Source: Viridibacillus sp050279675 (lineage in GTDB: Bacteria > Bacillota > Bacilli > Bacillales_A > Planococcaceae). From it: a stretch of 64,000 nucleotides of DNA. Of the stretch, positions 44,875 through 54,386 are shown piece by piece. The notes below the pieces were generated by a model. That model searched no databases. It was not told the origin of the DNA and saw nothing but the letters and a program-made list of their open reading frames with translations. Made by a program: the position numbers and the translations under genes. The stretch lies in NCBI RefSeq assembly GCF_050279675.1, contig NZ_JBNNUK010000001.1, forward strand, positions 620,001 through 684,000, given 5' to 3'. Each line of letters begins with the position of its first letter. Positions within the stretch are counted from its first letter, which is position 1.

Positions 44875-45453
44875 AAACAGTTGCGTCAAATTGTCACAAA
44901 GGCGGTCGTCGCGAAGGGTAAAAAAAGAACAGAAGTATGTGAAAATTTAAGACCACCGAATCAACCATCAAGTATTTTAGGGTGTTGGGTAATCAACCAT
45001 ACGCATTCAGCGAAAAAACATGGTAATTTTGTAGAAGTATCAGGCAAATTTGATGTCAATGTTTGGTACGCTTATCATAATCATTCAAAAACAGCAGTAT
45101 ACTCTGAGACGGTACTGTATAAAGACCGTATCAAACTACATTATAGAGATAACGAAACAACTGGTAAAGAAGATGTACATGTAAAGGTGATTCAACACCC
45201 GAACTGTACAGAAGCTATTATTACGCCTTGCGGTGAGCAATTCCAAGTCACAATTGAGCGAGAATTGCTTGCTGAAGTCGTAGGTGAGACAACAATTTGT
45301 ATCTCAGTACATCAATTAGATTTTGAAGAAGATTGGGATTTCGAAGAGGAAAGTTCATCATCAAGCTCATCTTCTAGTTCATCATCAAGCTCTTCATCAT
45401 CATCATCAGGACCAACATTAGGAACATCATTTGAATCTTCATCATTTCAATAA
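44872..45453 (+). CDS. cotE: outer spore coat morphogenetic protein CotE
   Basis: CotE organises the outer spore coat on the mother-cell side. With a CTG start at 44872 the product is 193 residues and its first residues line up one for one with B. subtilis CotE (nine residues up to TKAVVAKG); the alternative TTG 44881 would drop three. Core motifs are PSSILGCWVINH, FDVNVWYAYHNHSKTAVYSE, KLHYRDNE and ERELLAEVVGETTI. The C terminus differs: after the acidic DFEEDWDFEEE comes a run of 19 serines, then GPTLGTSFESSSFQ, in place of the acidic tail of B. subtilis. Confidence 0.9.
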   Translation: MKQLRQIVTKAVVAKGKKRTEVCENLRPPNQPSSILGCWVINHTHSAKKHGNFVEVSGKFDVNVWYAYHNHSKTAVYSETVLYKDRIKLHYRDNETTGKEDVHVKVIQHPNCTEAIITPCGEQFQVTIERELLAEVVGETTICISVHQLDFEEDWDFEEESSSSSSSSSSSSSSSSSSSGPTLGTSFESSSFQ

Positions 45454-45462
45454 GCATTTTTA

Positions 45463-45495
45463 AAGCCGGAGGCGACGCCGGCTTATTTTTTTTTT
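45463..45495 (+). terminator. intrinsic terminator after cotE
   Basis: AAGCCGG/CCGGCTT (45463-45469 with 45478-45484) followed by A and a long T-run. Confidence 0.85.
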
Positions 45496-45540
45496 GAGAA
45501 AACTGGCTAAAAGGTATGAAACGCATTTCAATGCTTATTT

Positions 45541-45549
45541 TGTTATAAT
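45541..45549 (+). promoter_or_regulatory. extended -10 promoter for mutS
   Basis: TGTTATAAT: TGn extension and perfect TATAAT (45544-45549), 36 bases before the mutS start. No good -35. Confidence 0.5.
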
Positions 45550-45585
45550 AGAAATAAGATTTAGCTACACAAGAGAGGTTTTAAA

Positions 45586-48216
45586 ATGACAACATATACA
45601 CCGATGATTCAACAATATCTACAAGTGAAAGCAGATTATAAAGATGCTTTTTTATTTTTCAGATTAGGTGATTTTTATGAAATGTTCTTTGATGATGCTT
45701 TAAAAGCTTCTCAAATTTTAGAAATTACATTAACGAGCCGAGATGCAGGTATGAAAGAACGCATTCCTATGTGTGGTGTACCTCATCATTCCGCTAAAAA
45801 TTATATCGAGACACTTGTTCAAAAAGGTTATAAAGTAGCAGTTTGTGAACAAACAGAAGATGTCAAACAAGCAAAAGGTGTTGTAAAACGTGAAGTTGTT
45901 CAGCTGATAACGCCTGGAACAATTATGGAAGGCAAAGCGTTAGATGGAAAAACAAATCACTTCATCGCAGCTGCTGAGCAAATAAACACCTCAGAGTGTG
46001 CTTTTTGTTATTTAGATTTATCTACTGGTGAGGCGACTGTTACTTATGTCGAAGGTGATGGTCTAGTCTTATTACAACAACTTCAATCATTTGGTATTAG
46101 AGAAATGGTTGTTGCAGAGCAACTATTTGCAGAACTGAATGAACAGGCAGAAGCGTTATCTATAGTCTTATCAATTGAAGAAGAGGCAATGGATGAAGCG
46201 AAAAGTGCACAGTATTTAGAAGGAGCGCCAAGTAATTTACAGGGTGCTGGACGAAAGCTTCTACACTATATTGAACGTACGCAAATGCGTTCACTATCTC
46301 ATATTCAACCATTCAAATACAACGAAAATAAAGATTACCTAAATATAGATACAAATTCAAAACGTAATTTAGAACTCATCCAATCTTTGCGTGGTGGGGA
46401 CCAAAAAGGAACACTACTATGGTTACTAGACGAAACTGCTACTGCAATGGGTGGGCGAAAATTAAAACAGTGGTTACATCAACCGTTAGCAAACCGTCAA
46501 CATATTGAAAATCGCTTGAGTATCGTGACAGATTTGTTAGAAGAATATTTTGTTCGAGCAGAATTACAAGAATTATTTAAACAAGTGTATGACTTAGAAC
46601 GTCTAGCAGGACGAGTTGCATTTGGAAACGTTGGAGGACGTGATTTAGCGCAATTAAGAGAATCATTACGTCAAGTTCCTTTCATTCAAGAACAACTACA
46701 AAACTCTTCAAAAGAAAACCTACAAAACTTAGGGAAAGCACTTGATCTATGTAGTGATGTCGAAAGTTATTTAAGTCATGCGATTACAGATCATCCACCA
46801 ATCTCGATTAAAGAGGGCGATGTTATCCGCGGTGGCTATGATGCAAAACTAGATGAGCTTCGTTATGCTTCTCGCAACGGTAAAGATTGGATTGCAGCGC
46901 TTGAACAACAAGAACGTGAGAAAACAGGAATTAAGAATTTGAAAATTGGTTATAATCGAGTGTTTGGATATTACATCGAAATCACGAAATCATATATTCA
47001 TTTAGCTGATTTAGAAAGATATGAACGTAAACAGACGCTTGCTAATGCAGAGCGCTACATTACAGATGAACTAAAGGAAAAAGAAGCCATCATTTTAAAT
47101 GCTGAAGAAGAAAGTTTGGCACTCGAATATACTTTATTCACACAAATCCGTGAAGAATTAAAGCAATATATCCCGAGACTACAAGGACTTGCCTCTGCTA
47201 TTAGTGAATTAGACGTCTACGTAGGTTTTGCAACTGTTACAGAAAAGTATCGTTTCACAAAACCGGTCTTCCATGAAGGACGTTCACTTAAAATAGTTAA
47301 TGGTCGTCATCCGGTCGTCGAGAAAATGATGAATCAACAATTATATGTGCCAAATGACTGTATATTGACTGATAATCGCAATATGATGCTAATAACAGGA
47401 CCGAATATGTCTGGTAAAAGTACGTATATGAGACAAGTGGCGCTTATAACAATTCTTGCGCAAATGGGTTGCTATGTACCAGCAGATGAAGCGGAATTAC
47501 CGATAACTGATCAAATTTTTACACGTATTGGTGCAGCCGATGATTTAGCAGCTGGACAAAGTACTTTTATGGTAGAGATGTTGGAATCACAGCATGCCAT
47601 TACAAATGCTACAGAGAAAAGCTTATTGCTCTTTGATGAAATTGGGCGTGGTACGTCAACTTATGATGGTATGGCATTAGCACAATCTATGATGGAGTAT
47701 ATTCACAATAAAATCGGCGCTAATACATTATTCTCTACTCATTATCATGAATTAACAGATTTAGAAAATGACTTAAATCGTTTGCAAAATGTTCATGTAT
47801 CCGCAATGGAGCAAGACGGGAAGGTAGTCTTTTTACACAAAGTTAAAAAAGGCCCAGCTGATAAAAGTTACGGTATTCATGTAGCAGAGTTAGCAGAGTT
47901 ACCAACTGATATTATTTCTAGAGCGCGCATTTTACTAGAAGAATTTGAGGCAACTAATGCAGTCTCAGCCGCGACTGTTACAAAAGCAGAAGCAACGCCT
48001 GTTGTGAAGGATGAACCAGTTTCTATTATGAAGGACGAACCAGCACAACTGTCTCTATTTGCAGAAGAAGAGCCGAAAGAAGTTATTCAATTAGCCGTTT
48101 CTAAATTAGAGCAAGAAGTACTAGAACAAATCCGATCAGTAAATGTATCTGGCACAACACCGATGGATGCATTGCAACTTGTATATGCATTGCAACAGTC
48201 TTTAATAAAAAAGTAG
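45586..48216 (+). CDS. mutS: DNA mismatch repair protein MutS
   Basis: Recognises mismatches in newly made DNA. The 876-residue product has the mismatch-binding domain with FFRLGDFYEMFFDDA (the Phe-x-Glu pair is FYE), connector, lever and clamp domains, and the ATPase with Walker A GPNMSGKST (605-613), LLLFDEIGRGTSTYDG and FSTHYHEL. The C-terminal region includes QLSLFAEEE, a beta-clamp binding motif. It starts the mutS-mutL-glpD-hydrolase-miaA run. Confidence 0.98.
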   Translation: MTTYTPMIQQYLQVKADYKDAFLFFRLGDFYEMFFDDALKASQILEITLTSRDAGMKERIPMCGVPHHSAKNYIETLVQKGYKVAVCEQTEDVKQAKGVVKREVVQLITPGTIMEGKALDGKTNHFIAAAEQINTSECAFCYLDLSTGEATVTYVEGDGLVLLQQLQSFGIREMVVAEQLFAELNEQAEALSIVLSIEEEAMDEAKSAQYLEGAPSNLQGAGRKLLHYIERTQMRSLSHIQPFKYNENKDYLNIDTNSKRNLELIQSLRGGDQKGTLLWLLDETATAMGGRKLKQWLHQPLANRQHIENRLSIVTDLLEEYFVRAELQELFKQVYDLERLAGRVAFGNVGGRDLAQLRESLRQVPFIQEQLQNSSKENLQNLGKALDLCSDVESYLSHAITDHPPISIKEGDVIRGGYDAKLDELRYASRNGKDWIAALEQQEREKTGIKNLKIGYNRVFGYYIEITKSYIHLADLERYERKQTLANAERYITDELKEKEAIILNAEEESLALEYTLFTQIREELKQYIPRLQGLASAISELDVYVGFATVTEKYRFTKPVFHEGRSLKIVNGRHPVVEKMMNQQLYVPNDCILTDNRNMMLITGPNMSGKSTYMRQVALITILAQMGCYVPADEAELPITDQIFTRIGAADDLAAGQSTFMVEMLESQHAITNATEKSLLLFDEIGRGTSTYDGMALAQSMMEYIHNKIGANTLFSTHYHELTDLENDLNRLQNVHVSAMEQDGKVVFLHKVKKGPADKSYGIHVAELAELPTDIISRARILLEEFEATNAVSAATVTKAEATPVVKDEPVSIMKDEPAQLSLFAEEEPKEVIQLAVSKLEQEVLEQIRSVNVSGTTPMDALQLVYALQQSLIKK

Positions 48217-48228
48217 GAGGTGCAACAG

Positions 48229-50127
48229 ATGGGTCATATTCATATAATGGATGAATTTCTGTCCAATAAAATCGCAGCAGGTGAAGTAGTCGAGCGACCT
48301 TCATCTGTTGTGAAAGAACTAGTTGAAAATGCCATTGATGCAAGTAGTACCTCGATAGAAGTAATTTTAGAAGAAGCTGGACTAACTTCCATTCAAGTAA
48401 TTGATAATGGTAGTGGGATGGATGAAACTGATGCACTGAAATCTTTTCAACGTCATGCTACAAGTAAAATTGAAAATGAACATGATTTATTCCGTATTCG
48501 TACACTAGGCTTTCGTGGAGAGGCATTAGCCAGTATTTCTTCAGTTTCAAAAATTACCCTCGTCACATCAAATGGAGAAGTGGGTATTGAAGTGCAGATG
48601 GAAGGCGGTCATGTTATTGACAAAAAACCAGCACCTTTACGAAAAGGGACGGATATGAAGGTATCCCAACTTTTTTATAATACACCAGCTCGCTTAAAAT
48701 ATATGAAGACGATTCAAACTGAATTAGGTCACACAATTGATTTGATGAATCGCTTGGCTCTTTGTTACCCAGATATCGCATTCAAATTACGTCACCATGA
48801 CCATATATTATTACAAACAAATGGACGTGGTGATTTACGCCAAGTATTAGCGGCGATTTATGGTATTGCCAATGCGAAAAAAATGGTGCCATTTGAAGGA
48901 GAATCACGAGATTATAAAATTTCGGGGTTTGCGACAATACCTGAAATCACAAGAGCATCTAAGAACTATATGTCGATTTTCGTCAATGGCCGATGGGTGC
49001 GTCATTTTACGGTACAAAAAGCAATAATTGATGCATATCATACATTTTTGCCGATTGGGCGTTTTCCGATTTCAGTTATTAACATTGAAGGCGATCCATT
49101 TTTAACAGATGTTAATGTACATCCGTCAAAGCAACAAATTCGTTTAAGTAAAGAAGCTGAATTGATGGACTTAATTGAAAAGACGTTGCATAAGGTAATT
49201 CGTCAGTCAATGCAAGCACCTGAAATTACAGAGAAGAAGAAAAAAGTGCCGCAAACCGGGGAGCAAATTAATTTCTGGAAATCGATGAATTATAATAACA
49301 CGAGTATGCCTCAATTTAATGAAAAACCTAAGCAAGAAGAAGATTCAACTCTGTTTTCAGGACCATTTCCAAAAGATGTTTTAAATTCATCAGCCAAATC
49401 AGGTTTTGTAAAGGAAGCAACATGGGAACAAGTAAATAGCACAGAGAATTTTGTGGAATCAGAATTACCAGTAGAGCAAGATATAACCGATGAAGAGTAT
49501 ATAATGCCAATAGAAGAATCTGAAGAGAAGGAAACGAAAGAGCCATTTCCTGAACTTGAAGTTGTGGGTCAAATACATGGGACGTATATTGTGGCACAAA
49601 GTGAGGATGGTTTTTATTTAATTGACCAGCATGCTGCACAAGAACGAATTAAATATGAGTTTTTCAAAGAAAAAGTGGGAGAGGTCGATCCAAATGAACG
49701 ACAAACACTACTATTTCCGCTAACATTTCATTACTCAGCTGATGAAGCATTAGTGTTAAGAGAAAATATGACTTATTTGATAGATGTAGGTGTTATTCTT
49801 GAGGAATTTGGCACAAACTCATTTGTAGTAAGAGAACATCCTGCTTGGTTCCCAAAAGATTTTGAAGAGGAAATCATTGAAGAATTAATTGAACAGGTGC
49901 TACGTGAACGTAAAGCAGATATACGAAAATTACGTGAAGACGCAGCTATAATGATGAGTTGTAAACGTTCGATTAAAGCAAATCACTACTTAAATACACA
50001 ACAAATGGAAGTGTTAATGCAAGATTTGAAAAAAATGGTCAATCCGTTCACATGCCCACACGGAAGACCTGTTATCGTCCATTTTAAAACGTATGAAATT
50101 GAAAAAATGTTTAAGCGAGTTATGTGA
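48229..50127 (+). CDS. mutL: DNA mismatch repair protein MutL
   Basis: Couples mismatch recognition to strand cutting. The 632-residue product has the GHKL ATPase domain (KIAAGEVVERPSSVVKELVE, IDASS, DNGSGM, RGEALASI) and a C-terminal endonuclease domain with DQHAAQERIKYE (D466 onward), the metal motif of MutL proteins from bacteria without MutH. The acidic linker (about 370-440) is variable. ATG 48229 follows TAGGAGG at 48214-48220. Confidence 0.97.
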   Translation: MGHIHIMDEFLSNKIAAGEVVERPSSVVKELVENAIDASSTSIEVILEEAGLTSIQVIDNGSGMDETDALKSFQRHATSKIENEHDLFRIRTLGFRGEALASISSVSKITLVTSNGEVGIEVQMEGGHVIDKKPAPLRKGTDMKVSQLFYNTPARLKYMKTIQTELGHTIDLMNRLALCYPDIAFKLRHHDHILLQTNGRGDLRQVLAAIYGIANAKKMVPFEGESRDYKISGFATIPEITRASKNYMSIFVNGRWVRHFTVQKAIIDAYHTFLPIGRFPISVINIEGDPFLTDVNVHPSKQQIRLSKEAELMDLIEKTLHKVIRQSMQAPEITEKKKKVPQTGEQINFWKSMNYNNTSMPQFNEKPKQEEDSTLFSGPFPKDVLNSSAKSGFVKEATWEQVNSTENFVESELPVEQDITDEEYIMPIEESEEKETKEPFPELEVVGQIHGTYIVAQSEDGFYLIDQHAAQERIKYEFFKEKVGEVDPNERQTLLFPLTFHYSADEALVLRENMTYLIDVGVILEEFGTNSFVVREHPAWFPKDFEEEIIEELIEQVLRERKADIRKLREDAAIMMSCKRSIKANHYLNTQQMEVLMQDLKKMVNPFTCPHGRPVIVHFKTYEIEKMFKRVM

Positions 50128-50155
50128 TTTTTACGAAATAAAGGAGGAAGATAGT

Positions 50156-51814
50156 ATGTTTTCATCTGCACAACGTGAAAGTTTTATTGAAACACTCGAT
50201 GCGTATTCTTTTGATGTGTTAGTAATTGGTGGTGGAATTACAGGTGCGGGTATCGCGCTAGATGCTGTTTCTAGAGGATTATCTGTTGCTCTTATTGATA
50301 TGCAGGATTTTGCTGCTGGTACTTCAAGTCGATCAACTAAGCTAGTACATGGTGGTTTACGTTATTTAAAACAACTACAAGTAGGTGTTGTTGCTGAAGT
50401 AGGAAAGGAGCGTGCCATTGTTTATGAGAATGGGGTACATATTACAACTCCGCAGTGGATGCTGCTTCCTTTTTACAAAGGAGGATCATTTGGACCTTAT
50501 TCAACTTCATTAGGCTTAAAAGTGTATGACAAACTAGCTCAAGTTAACAAATCAGAACGACGTAAAATGCTAAATGCAAAAGAGACTTTACAAAAAGAAC
50601 CTTTACTCAAAAAAGAAGGATTATTGGGTGGAGGATATTATGTAGAATACCGTACAGATGATGCACGTCTTACAATTGAGGTTATTAAGAAAGCTGTTGA
50701 ACTTGGTGCTGTTTGTTTAAATTATGTAAAAGCTGAAGAATTTAAGTATGAAAATGAGAAAATTACTGGAGTTGTTGTTCGCGATCAAATTTCATCTCGC
50801 ACTTGGACAATTCAATCGAATTCAGTTGTAAATGCTACAGGACCATGGGTAGATGAAGTACGTAAAAAAGATCAAATTAGTAATAATAAACAATTACGTC
50901 TCACTAAAGGTGTACATATTGTGATTGATCAATCCCGTTTCCCACTTCAACAATCTGTTTACTTTGATACACCTGATGGCCGAATGGTCTTTGCAATACC
51001 TCGAGATGGAAAAACGTATGTCGGTACCACTGATACATTTTATGAGGAAAATCCAATAAACCCAGTTGCAACTGATGAGGATATTACTTATTTAATGGAA
51101 ACGATTCACTATATTTTCCCGGATGTCCAAATTACTCGAAAAGACGTAGAATCAAGCTGGGCTGGAGTTCGTCCACTTATTTTCAAAGAGGGAAAAGATC
51201 CTTCAGAAATTTCTCGTAAAGACGAGATTTGGGAATCTCCAACTGGACTTTTGACAATTGCAGGTGGGAAGTTAACTGGTTATCGTAAAATGGCTGAAAA
51301 TATTGTAGACAAAATAGTAGAAAAGAAACAATTTAAAAAGTCTGGACCTTGTGTTACGGAGCATTTGTCCCTTTCAGGAGCTAAAGGTATAAACCCTATA
51401 AATTTTGGCCCTTATGTAAAAAATAAAACATACGAGGGAACGAAATTAGGTTTAACTAAAGAAGAGGCGAATATGCTCGTATCAAAATACGGTACGAATA
51501 TTCAAGCCATATTCAACATTATTCATACTCTGAAAGTTAATAATTCAGTAGAGGAATTACCGATTGCTATACATGCGCAGTTACTTTATGCTATTCAGTA
51601 TGAATTGGCACAAACACCAGCGGATTTCTTTGTTCGCCGCTCAAGTCGATTATTATTTGATATCGATAGTGTCTATAATCATAAGGAAGCAGTAATAAAG
51701 CTAATGAAAAAATACTTGGCCTATTCAACAGCAATGGAAGAGCAATATCGCTTGGAATTAGATCAAATTCTATTCGAAGCGTCCCATTTTGCTAAAGAGG
51801 GCATTTATGAATAA
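50156..51814 (+). CDS. glpD: aerobic glycerol-3-phosphate dehydrogenase
   Basis: A membrane-associated FAD enzyme that oxidises glycerol-3-phosphate to dihydroxyacetone phosphate and feeds the respiratory chain. The 552-residue product has VIGGGITGAGIALDA (residues 23-37), the GlpD signature GTSSRSTKLVHGGLRYL, and AIPRDGKTYVGTTDT. ATG 50156 follows AAGGAGGAAG. In B. subtilis glpD belongs to the glpFK region under GlpP antitermination; here it lies 28 bases behind mutL with no such leader. Confidence 0.95.
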   Translation: MFSSAQRESFIETLDAYSFDVLVIGGGITGAGIALDAVSRGLSVALIDMQDFAAGTSSRSTKLVHGGLRYLKQLQVGVVAEVGKERAIVYENGVHITTPQWMLLPFYKGGSFGPYSTSLGLKVYDKLAQVNKSERRKMLNAKETLQKEPLLKKEGLLGGGYYVEYRTDDARLTIEVIKKAVELGAVCLNYVKAEEFKYENEKITGVVVRDQISSRTWTIQSNSVVNATGPWVDEVRKKDQISNNKQLRLTKGVHIVIDQSRFPLQQSVYFDTPDGRMVFAIPRDGKTYVGTTDTFYEENPINPVATDEDITYLMETIHYIFPDVQITRKDVESSWAGVRPLIFKEGKDPSEISRKDEIWESPTGLLTIAGGKLTGYRKMAENIVDKIVEKKQFKKSGPCVTEHLSLSGAKGINPINFGPYVKNKTYEGTKLGLTKEEANMLVSKYGTNIQAIFNIIHTLKVNNSVEELPIAIHAQLLYAIQYELAQTPADFFVRRSSRLLFDIDSVYNHKEAVIKLMKKYLAYSTAMEEQYRLELDQILFEASHFAKEGIYE

Positions 51815-52727
51815 AAATACACATTCATTTAAAACTTCAGATGGTCACCGTATTGCGGTGACTGTCTATCTCCCTAATGAAGATCCGAAAGGTCATATTC
51901 ACATTCTTCATGGTATGGCAGAGCATAGTGGAAGATATGAAAATTTTGCTAATTTCCTTATAAATCGTGGTTATGTAGTTTCTATGCACGACCATCGTGG
52001 CCATGGGCAAACAGCATCTATTAACGAGTCACCCAAAGGTTTTTTTGCAGAACAGCAAGGATTTGATCGAGTTGTATTAGACGTACATGAGGTGCTTGAA
52101 TTTGTTCGGTCGGATCGACATTTACCTCCTGTTATTTTATTTGGTCATAGCATGGGGTCGTTTATAGCAAGGCGTTATACAGAGCTTCACAGTGAAATGC
52201 TATCTAAAGCAATTTTCTGCGGAACAGGTGCTGCAAGTGTGACACATCAAGCTGGTCATATACTTGCTAAAAGTCTTACGAAATTACAGGGGAAAACGAA
52301 GGAAAGTCCATTATTAGATAAATTGTCATTCGGTAATTTCAATCGTGCATTCTCAAATACACAAACTGATTTTGATTGGTTATCATCTGATTCATCTGAA
52401 GTTGCTAAATATCTTGAAGATGAAGATTGCGGATTTTTAGCTACTAATCAGTTTTATGTTGATTTAACAGGTGGTATTTTAACTTTATCAAAGGAAGAGG
52501 AAATAAATAGAATTCGAAAAGATTTACCTATCCTCTTAATAAGTGGTGCAGAAGATCCTGTTGGTGGCTTTAGTAAAGGTATCTGGAAAGTGGCGAAAAG
52601 TTATCAAAGTTGCGGTTTAACAAAGGTTACCGTACAGTTATTTGAAGGAAAACGACATGAAATATTAAATGAAGTAAACCGACAAGAGGTTTATAACAAA
52701 ATCATATGGTGGTTAGAAAAAGAATGA
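51807..52727 (+). CDS. alpha/beta hydrolase, lysophospholipase-like
   Basis: A 306-residue serine hydrolase of the Hydrolase_4 (monoacylglycerol lipase/lysophospholipase) group, no signal peptide. HGMAEHSGRYENFANFL is the oxyanion region, GHSMGS gives the nucleophile S115, SGAEDPVGG the aspartate and GKRHEILNE the histidine. The closest named relative I can think of is B. subtilis YtpA. It overlaps glpD by eight bases and miaA by four; glycerolipid turnover feeding GlpD would make sense but is inference. Confidence 0.88.
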   Translation: MNKNTHSFKTSDGHRIAVTVYLPNEDPKGHIHILHGMAEHSGRYENFANFLINRGYVVSMHDHRGHGQTASINESPKGFFAEQQGFDRVVLDVHEVLEFVRSDRHLPPVILFGHSMGSFIARRYTELHSEMLSKAIFCGTGAASVTHQAGHILAKSLTKLQGKTKESPLLDKLSFGNFNRAFSNTQTDFDWLSSDSSEVAKYLEDEDCGFLATNQFYVDLTGGILTLSKEEEINRIRKDLPILLISGAEDPVGGFSKGIWKVAKSYQSCGLTKVTVQLFEGKRHEILNEVNRQEVYNKIIWWLEKE

Positions 52728-53638
52728 GACAACAAGATTTAGAGGTAATTGCCATTGTGGGCCCTACAGCTTCAGGCAAAACAGCTTTAAGTATAGAGCT
52801 AGCAAAAAGGTTAAATGGAGAGATTATAAATGGTGACTCCATGCAGATATATAAAGAGCTGAATATAGGTACTGCTAAGATTACTGAAGCTGAAATGGAA
52901 GGGATACCGCATCATCTCTTAAGCATCAAAGAACCAACTGAATCTTTTTCAGTCGCTGAATATCAGCAACTCGTGCGTGAACGTATAGACTTTATTCGTG
53001 CGAAAGGAAAATTTCCAATCATAGTTGGAGGAACTGGTCTTTATATACAAGCTGTACTATTTGATTATCGCTTCACAGAAGAAAAGGTTGATGAAGCGGC
53101 ACGCGAGGCCTATTATAAAGAACTTAATGAAATTGGACCTGAGGAAATGCATGTAAAATTAGTAAAGCTTGACCCTAAAACTGCTGAAACGATTCATCCA
53201 AATAATACTCGTCGCGTTATCCGGGCACTTGAGATGATTCAGCATGGAGGTATAGCCAAATCTTCTGATGAACAAAACCTGGGTGATAAGCCACTTTATA
53301 AACATATTATCATTGGTTTAAATATGGACCGTGAGCTGTTGTATGAACGAATAAATAAGCGTGTTGATATAATGATGGAACAAGGACTGCTAGCTGAAGT
53401 AGAAGCACTTTGGCAAAAGGATATACGAGGTGTACAATCGGTACAAGCTATTGGATATAAGGAGCTTTATGCATATTTTGATGGGAAACAATCACTCGAG
53501 GATGCTATAGAGCAGTTAAAACAAAATTCAAGACGCTATGCAAAACGTCAATTAACATATTTCCGTAATAAAATGGACGTTAAATGGTTTAATAGTTTAG
53601 ACGGCACAGAAAAAATAATCGGAGAAATATTGGAATAA
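52724..53638 (+). CDS. miaA: tRNA dimethylallyltransferase MiaA
   Basis: Transfers the dimethylallyl group to A37 of tRNAs reading U-initial codons, the substrate of MiaB encoded at 42166. The 304-residue product shows the P-loop GPTASGKTA (13-21), NGDSMQIYKELNIGTAKI, VGGTGLYIQAVL, HPNNTRRVIRALE and QSVQAIGYKELYAYF. ATG 52724 overlaps the hydrolase stop (ATGA) and has only a weak ribosome site, so translation is probably coupled; ATG 52706 is an alternative. Confidence 0.96.
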   Translation: MRQQDLEVIAIVGPTASGKTALSIELAKRLNGEIINGDSMQIYKELNIGTAKITEAEMEGIPHHLLSIKEPTESFSVAEYQQLVRERIDFIRAKGKFPIIVGGTGLYIQAVLFDYRFTEEKVDEAAREAYYKELNEIGPEEMHVKLVKLDPKTAETIHPNNTRRVIRALEMIQHGGIAKSSDEQNLGDKPLYKHIIIGLNMDRELLYERINKRVDIMMEQGLLAEVEALWQKDIRGVQSVQAIGYKELYAYFDGKQSLEDAIEQLKQNSRRYAKRQLTYFRNKMDVKWFNSLDGTEKIIGEILE

Positions 53639-53716
53639 TAAAGGGTTTTTCGTAAATGAAATCGAATACATGGTATTGAGGAGATTTATTTAAAATAGAA
53701 GAGGGAGTGGCTTTGC

Positions 53717-53947
53717 ATGAAATCTATTAACTTACAAGATGCGTTTCTAAATCAAATGCGTAAAAATGGGGTTTTCGTTACCGTTTTCTTGCTAAATGGT
53801 TTTCAATTAAAAGGTCTTATTAAATCTTATGATAATTTCACAGTACTACTGGAATCTGATGGGAAACAGCATTTGATTTATAAACATGCCATTTCGACAT
53901 TCGCCCCTTCAAAATCCATTAATATTTCTCAAGATAACGAAGAGTAA
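53717..53947 (+). CDS. hfq: RNA chaperone Hfq
   Basis: An Sm-like hexameric RNA-binding protein. The 76-residue product has NLQDAFLNQMRKNGVFVTVF, LNGFQLKGLIKSYDNFTVLLES (Sm1) and LIYKHAISTFAP (Sm2), the usual Bacillales length. GAGGGAGTGG precedes the ATG. It follows miaA, the classic miaA-hfq pair, and ends in a strong terminator. Confidence 0.96.
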   Translation: MKSINLQDAFLNQMRKNGVFVTVFLLNGFQLKGLIKSYDNFTVLLESDGKQHLIYKHAISTFAPSKSINISQDNEE

Positions 53948-53951
53948 AATG

Positions 53952-53987
53952 AATTCGGCTAGTATAAAGACTAGCCGAATTTTTTAT
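53952..53987 (+). terminator. intrinsic terminator after hfq
   Basis: Perfect 12-bp stem AATTCGGCTAGT/ACTAGCCGAATT (53952-53963 with 53970-53981) followed by TTTTATT. Confidence 0.9.
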
Positions 53988-54046
53988 TTCTAGCTATACT
54001 AATAGAGATATTTGATATGTTTAATTGATAATGGAGGATTATAATA

Positions 54047-54346
54047 ATGAAAACTATTACAACAACTGAACTTTTAGAAAAAGTTGACGCAAATGAAGAT
54101 TTATTCTTAGTAGATGTACGTGAGGATGAAGAAATAGCAAATGGTATGATTCCAGGGGCTATCCATATTCCACTTGGATTACTACCTGATAGAATTGATG
54201 ATTTAGATAAAACGAAACCTTATATCTTCATCTGTCATGCAGGTGGGCGTAGCGGTAGCGCATGTGCTTATCTTTCTGGTTTAGGTTATGACGTTACGAA
54301 TATGGAAGGCGGTATGCTCGCTTGGGAAGGCGAGTTAGAATTCTAA
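54047..54346 (+). CDS. single-domain rhodanese-like protein
   Basis: A 99-residue cytosolic rhodanese domain. The opening TTTELLEKVDANEDLFLVDVRE and the active loop CHAGGRS with C63 are intact, and VTNMEGGMLAWEG ends the domain. Such proteins carry persulfide sulfur for tRNA thiolation, cofactor synthesis or sulfide detoxification; which applies here cannot be read from the sequence. GGAGG precedes the ATG. It is a one-gene unit. Confidence 0.9.
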   Translation: MKTITTTELLEKVDANEDLFLVDVREDEEIANGMIPGAIHIPLGLLPDRIDDLDKTKPYIFICHAGGRSGSACAYLSGLGYDVTNMEGGMLAWEGELEF

Positions 54347-54349
54347 GAT

Positions 54350-54386
54350 AAAAAAAGACGAATCGTATATTGATTCGTCTTTTTTA
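54350..54386. terminator. bidirectional terminator
   Basis: AAAGACGAATC/GATTCGTCTTT (about 54354-54364 with 54372-54382) with an A-run on the left and T-run on the right. It serves the rhodanese gene and the convergent TRIC gene. Confidence 0.88.
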
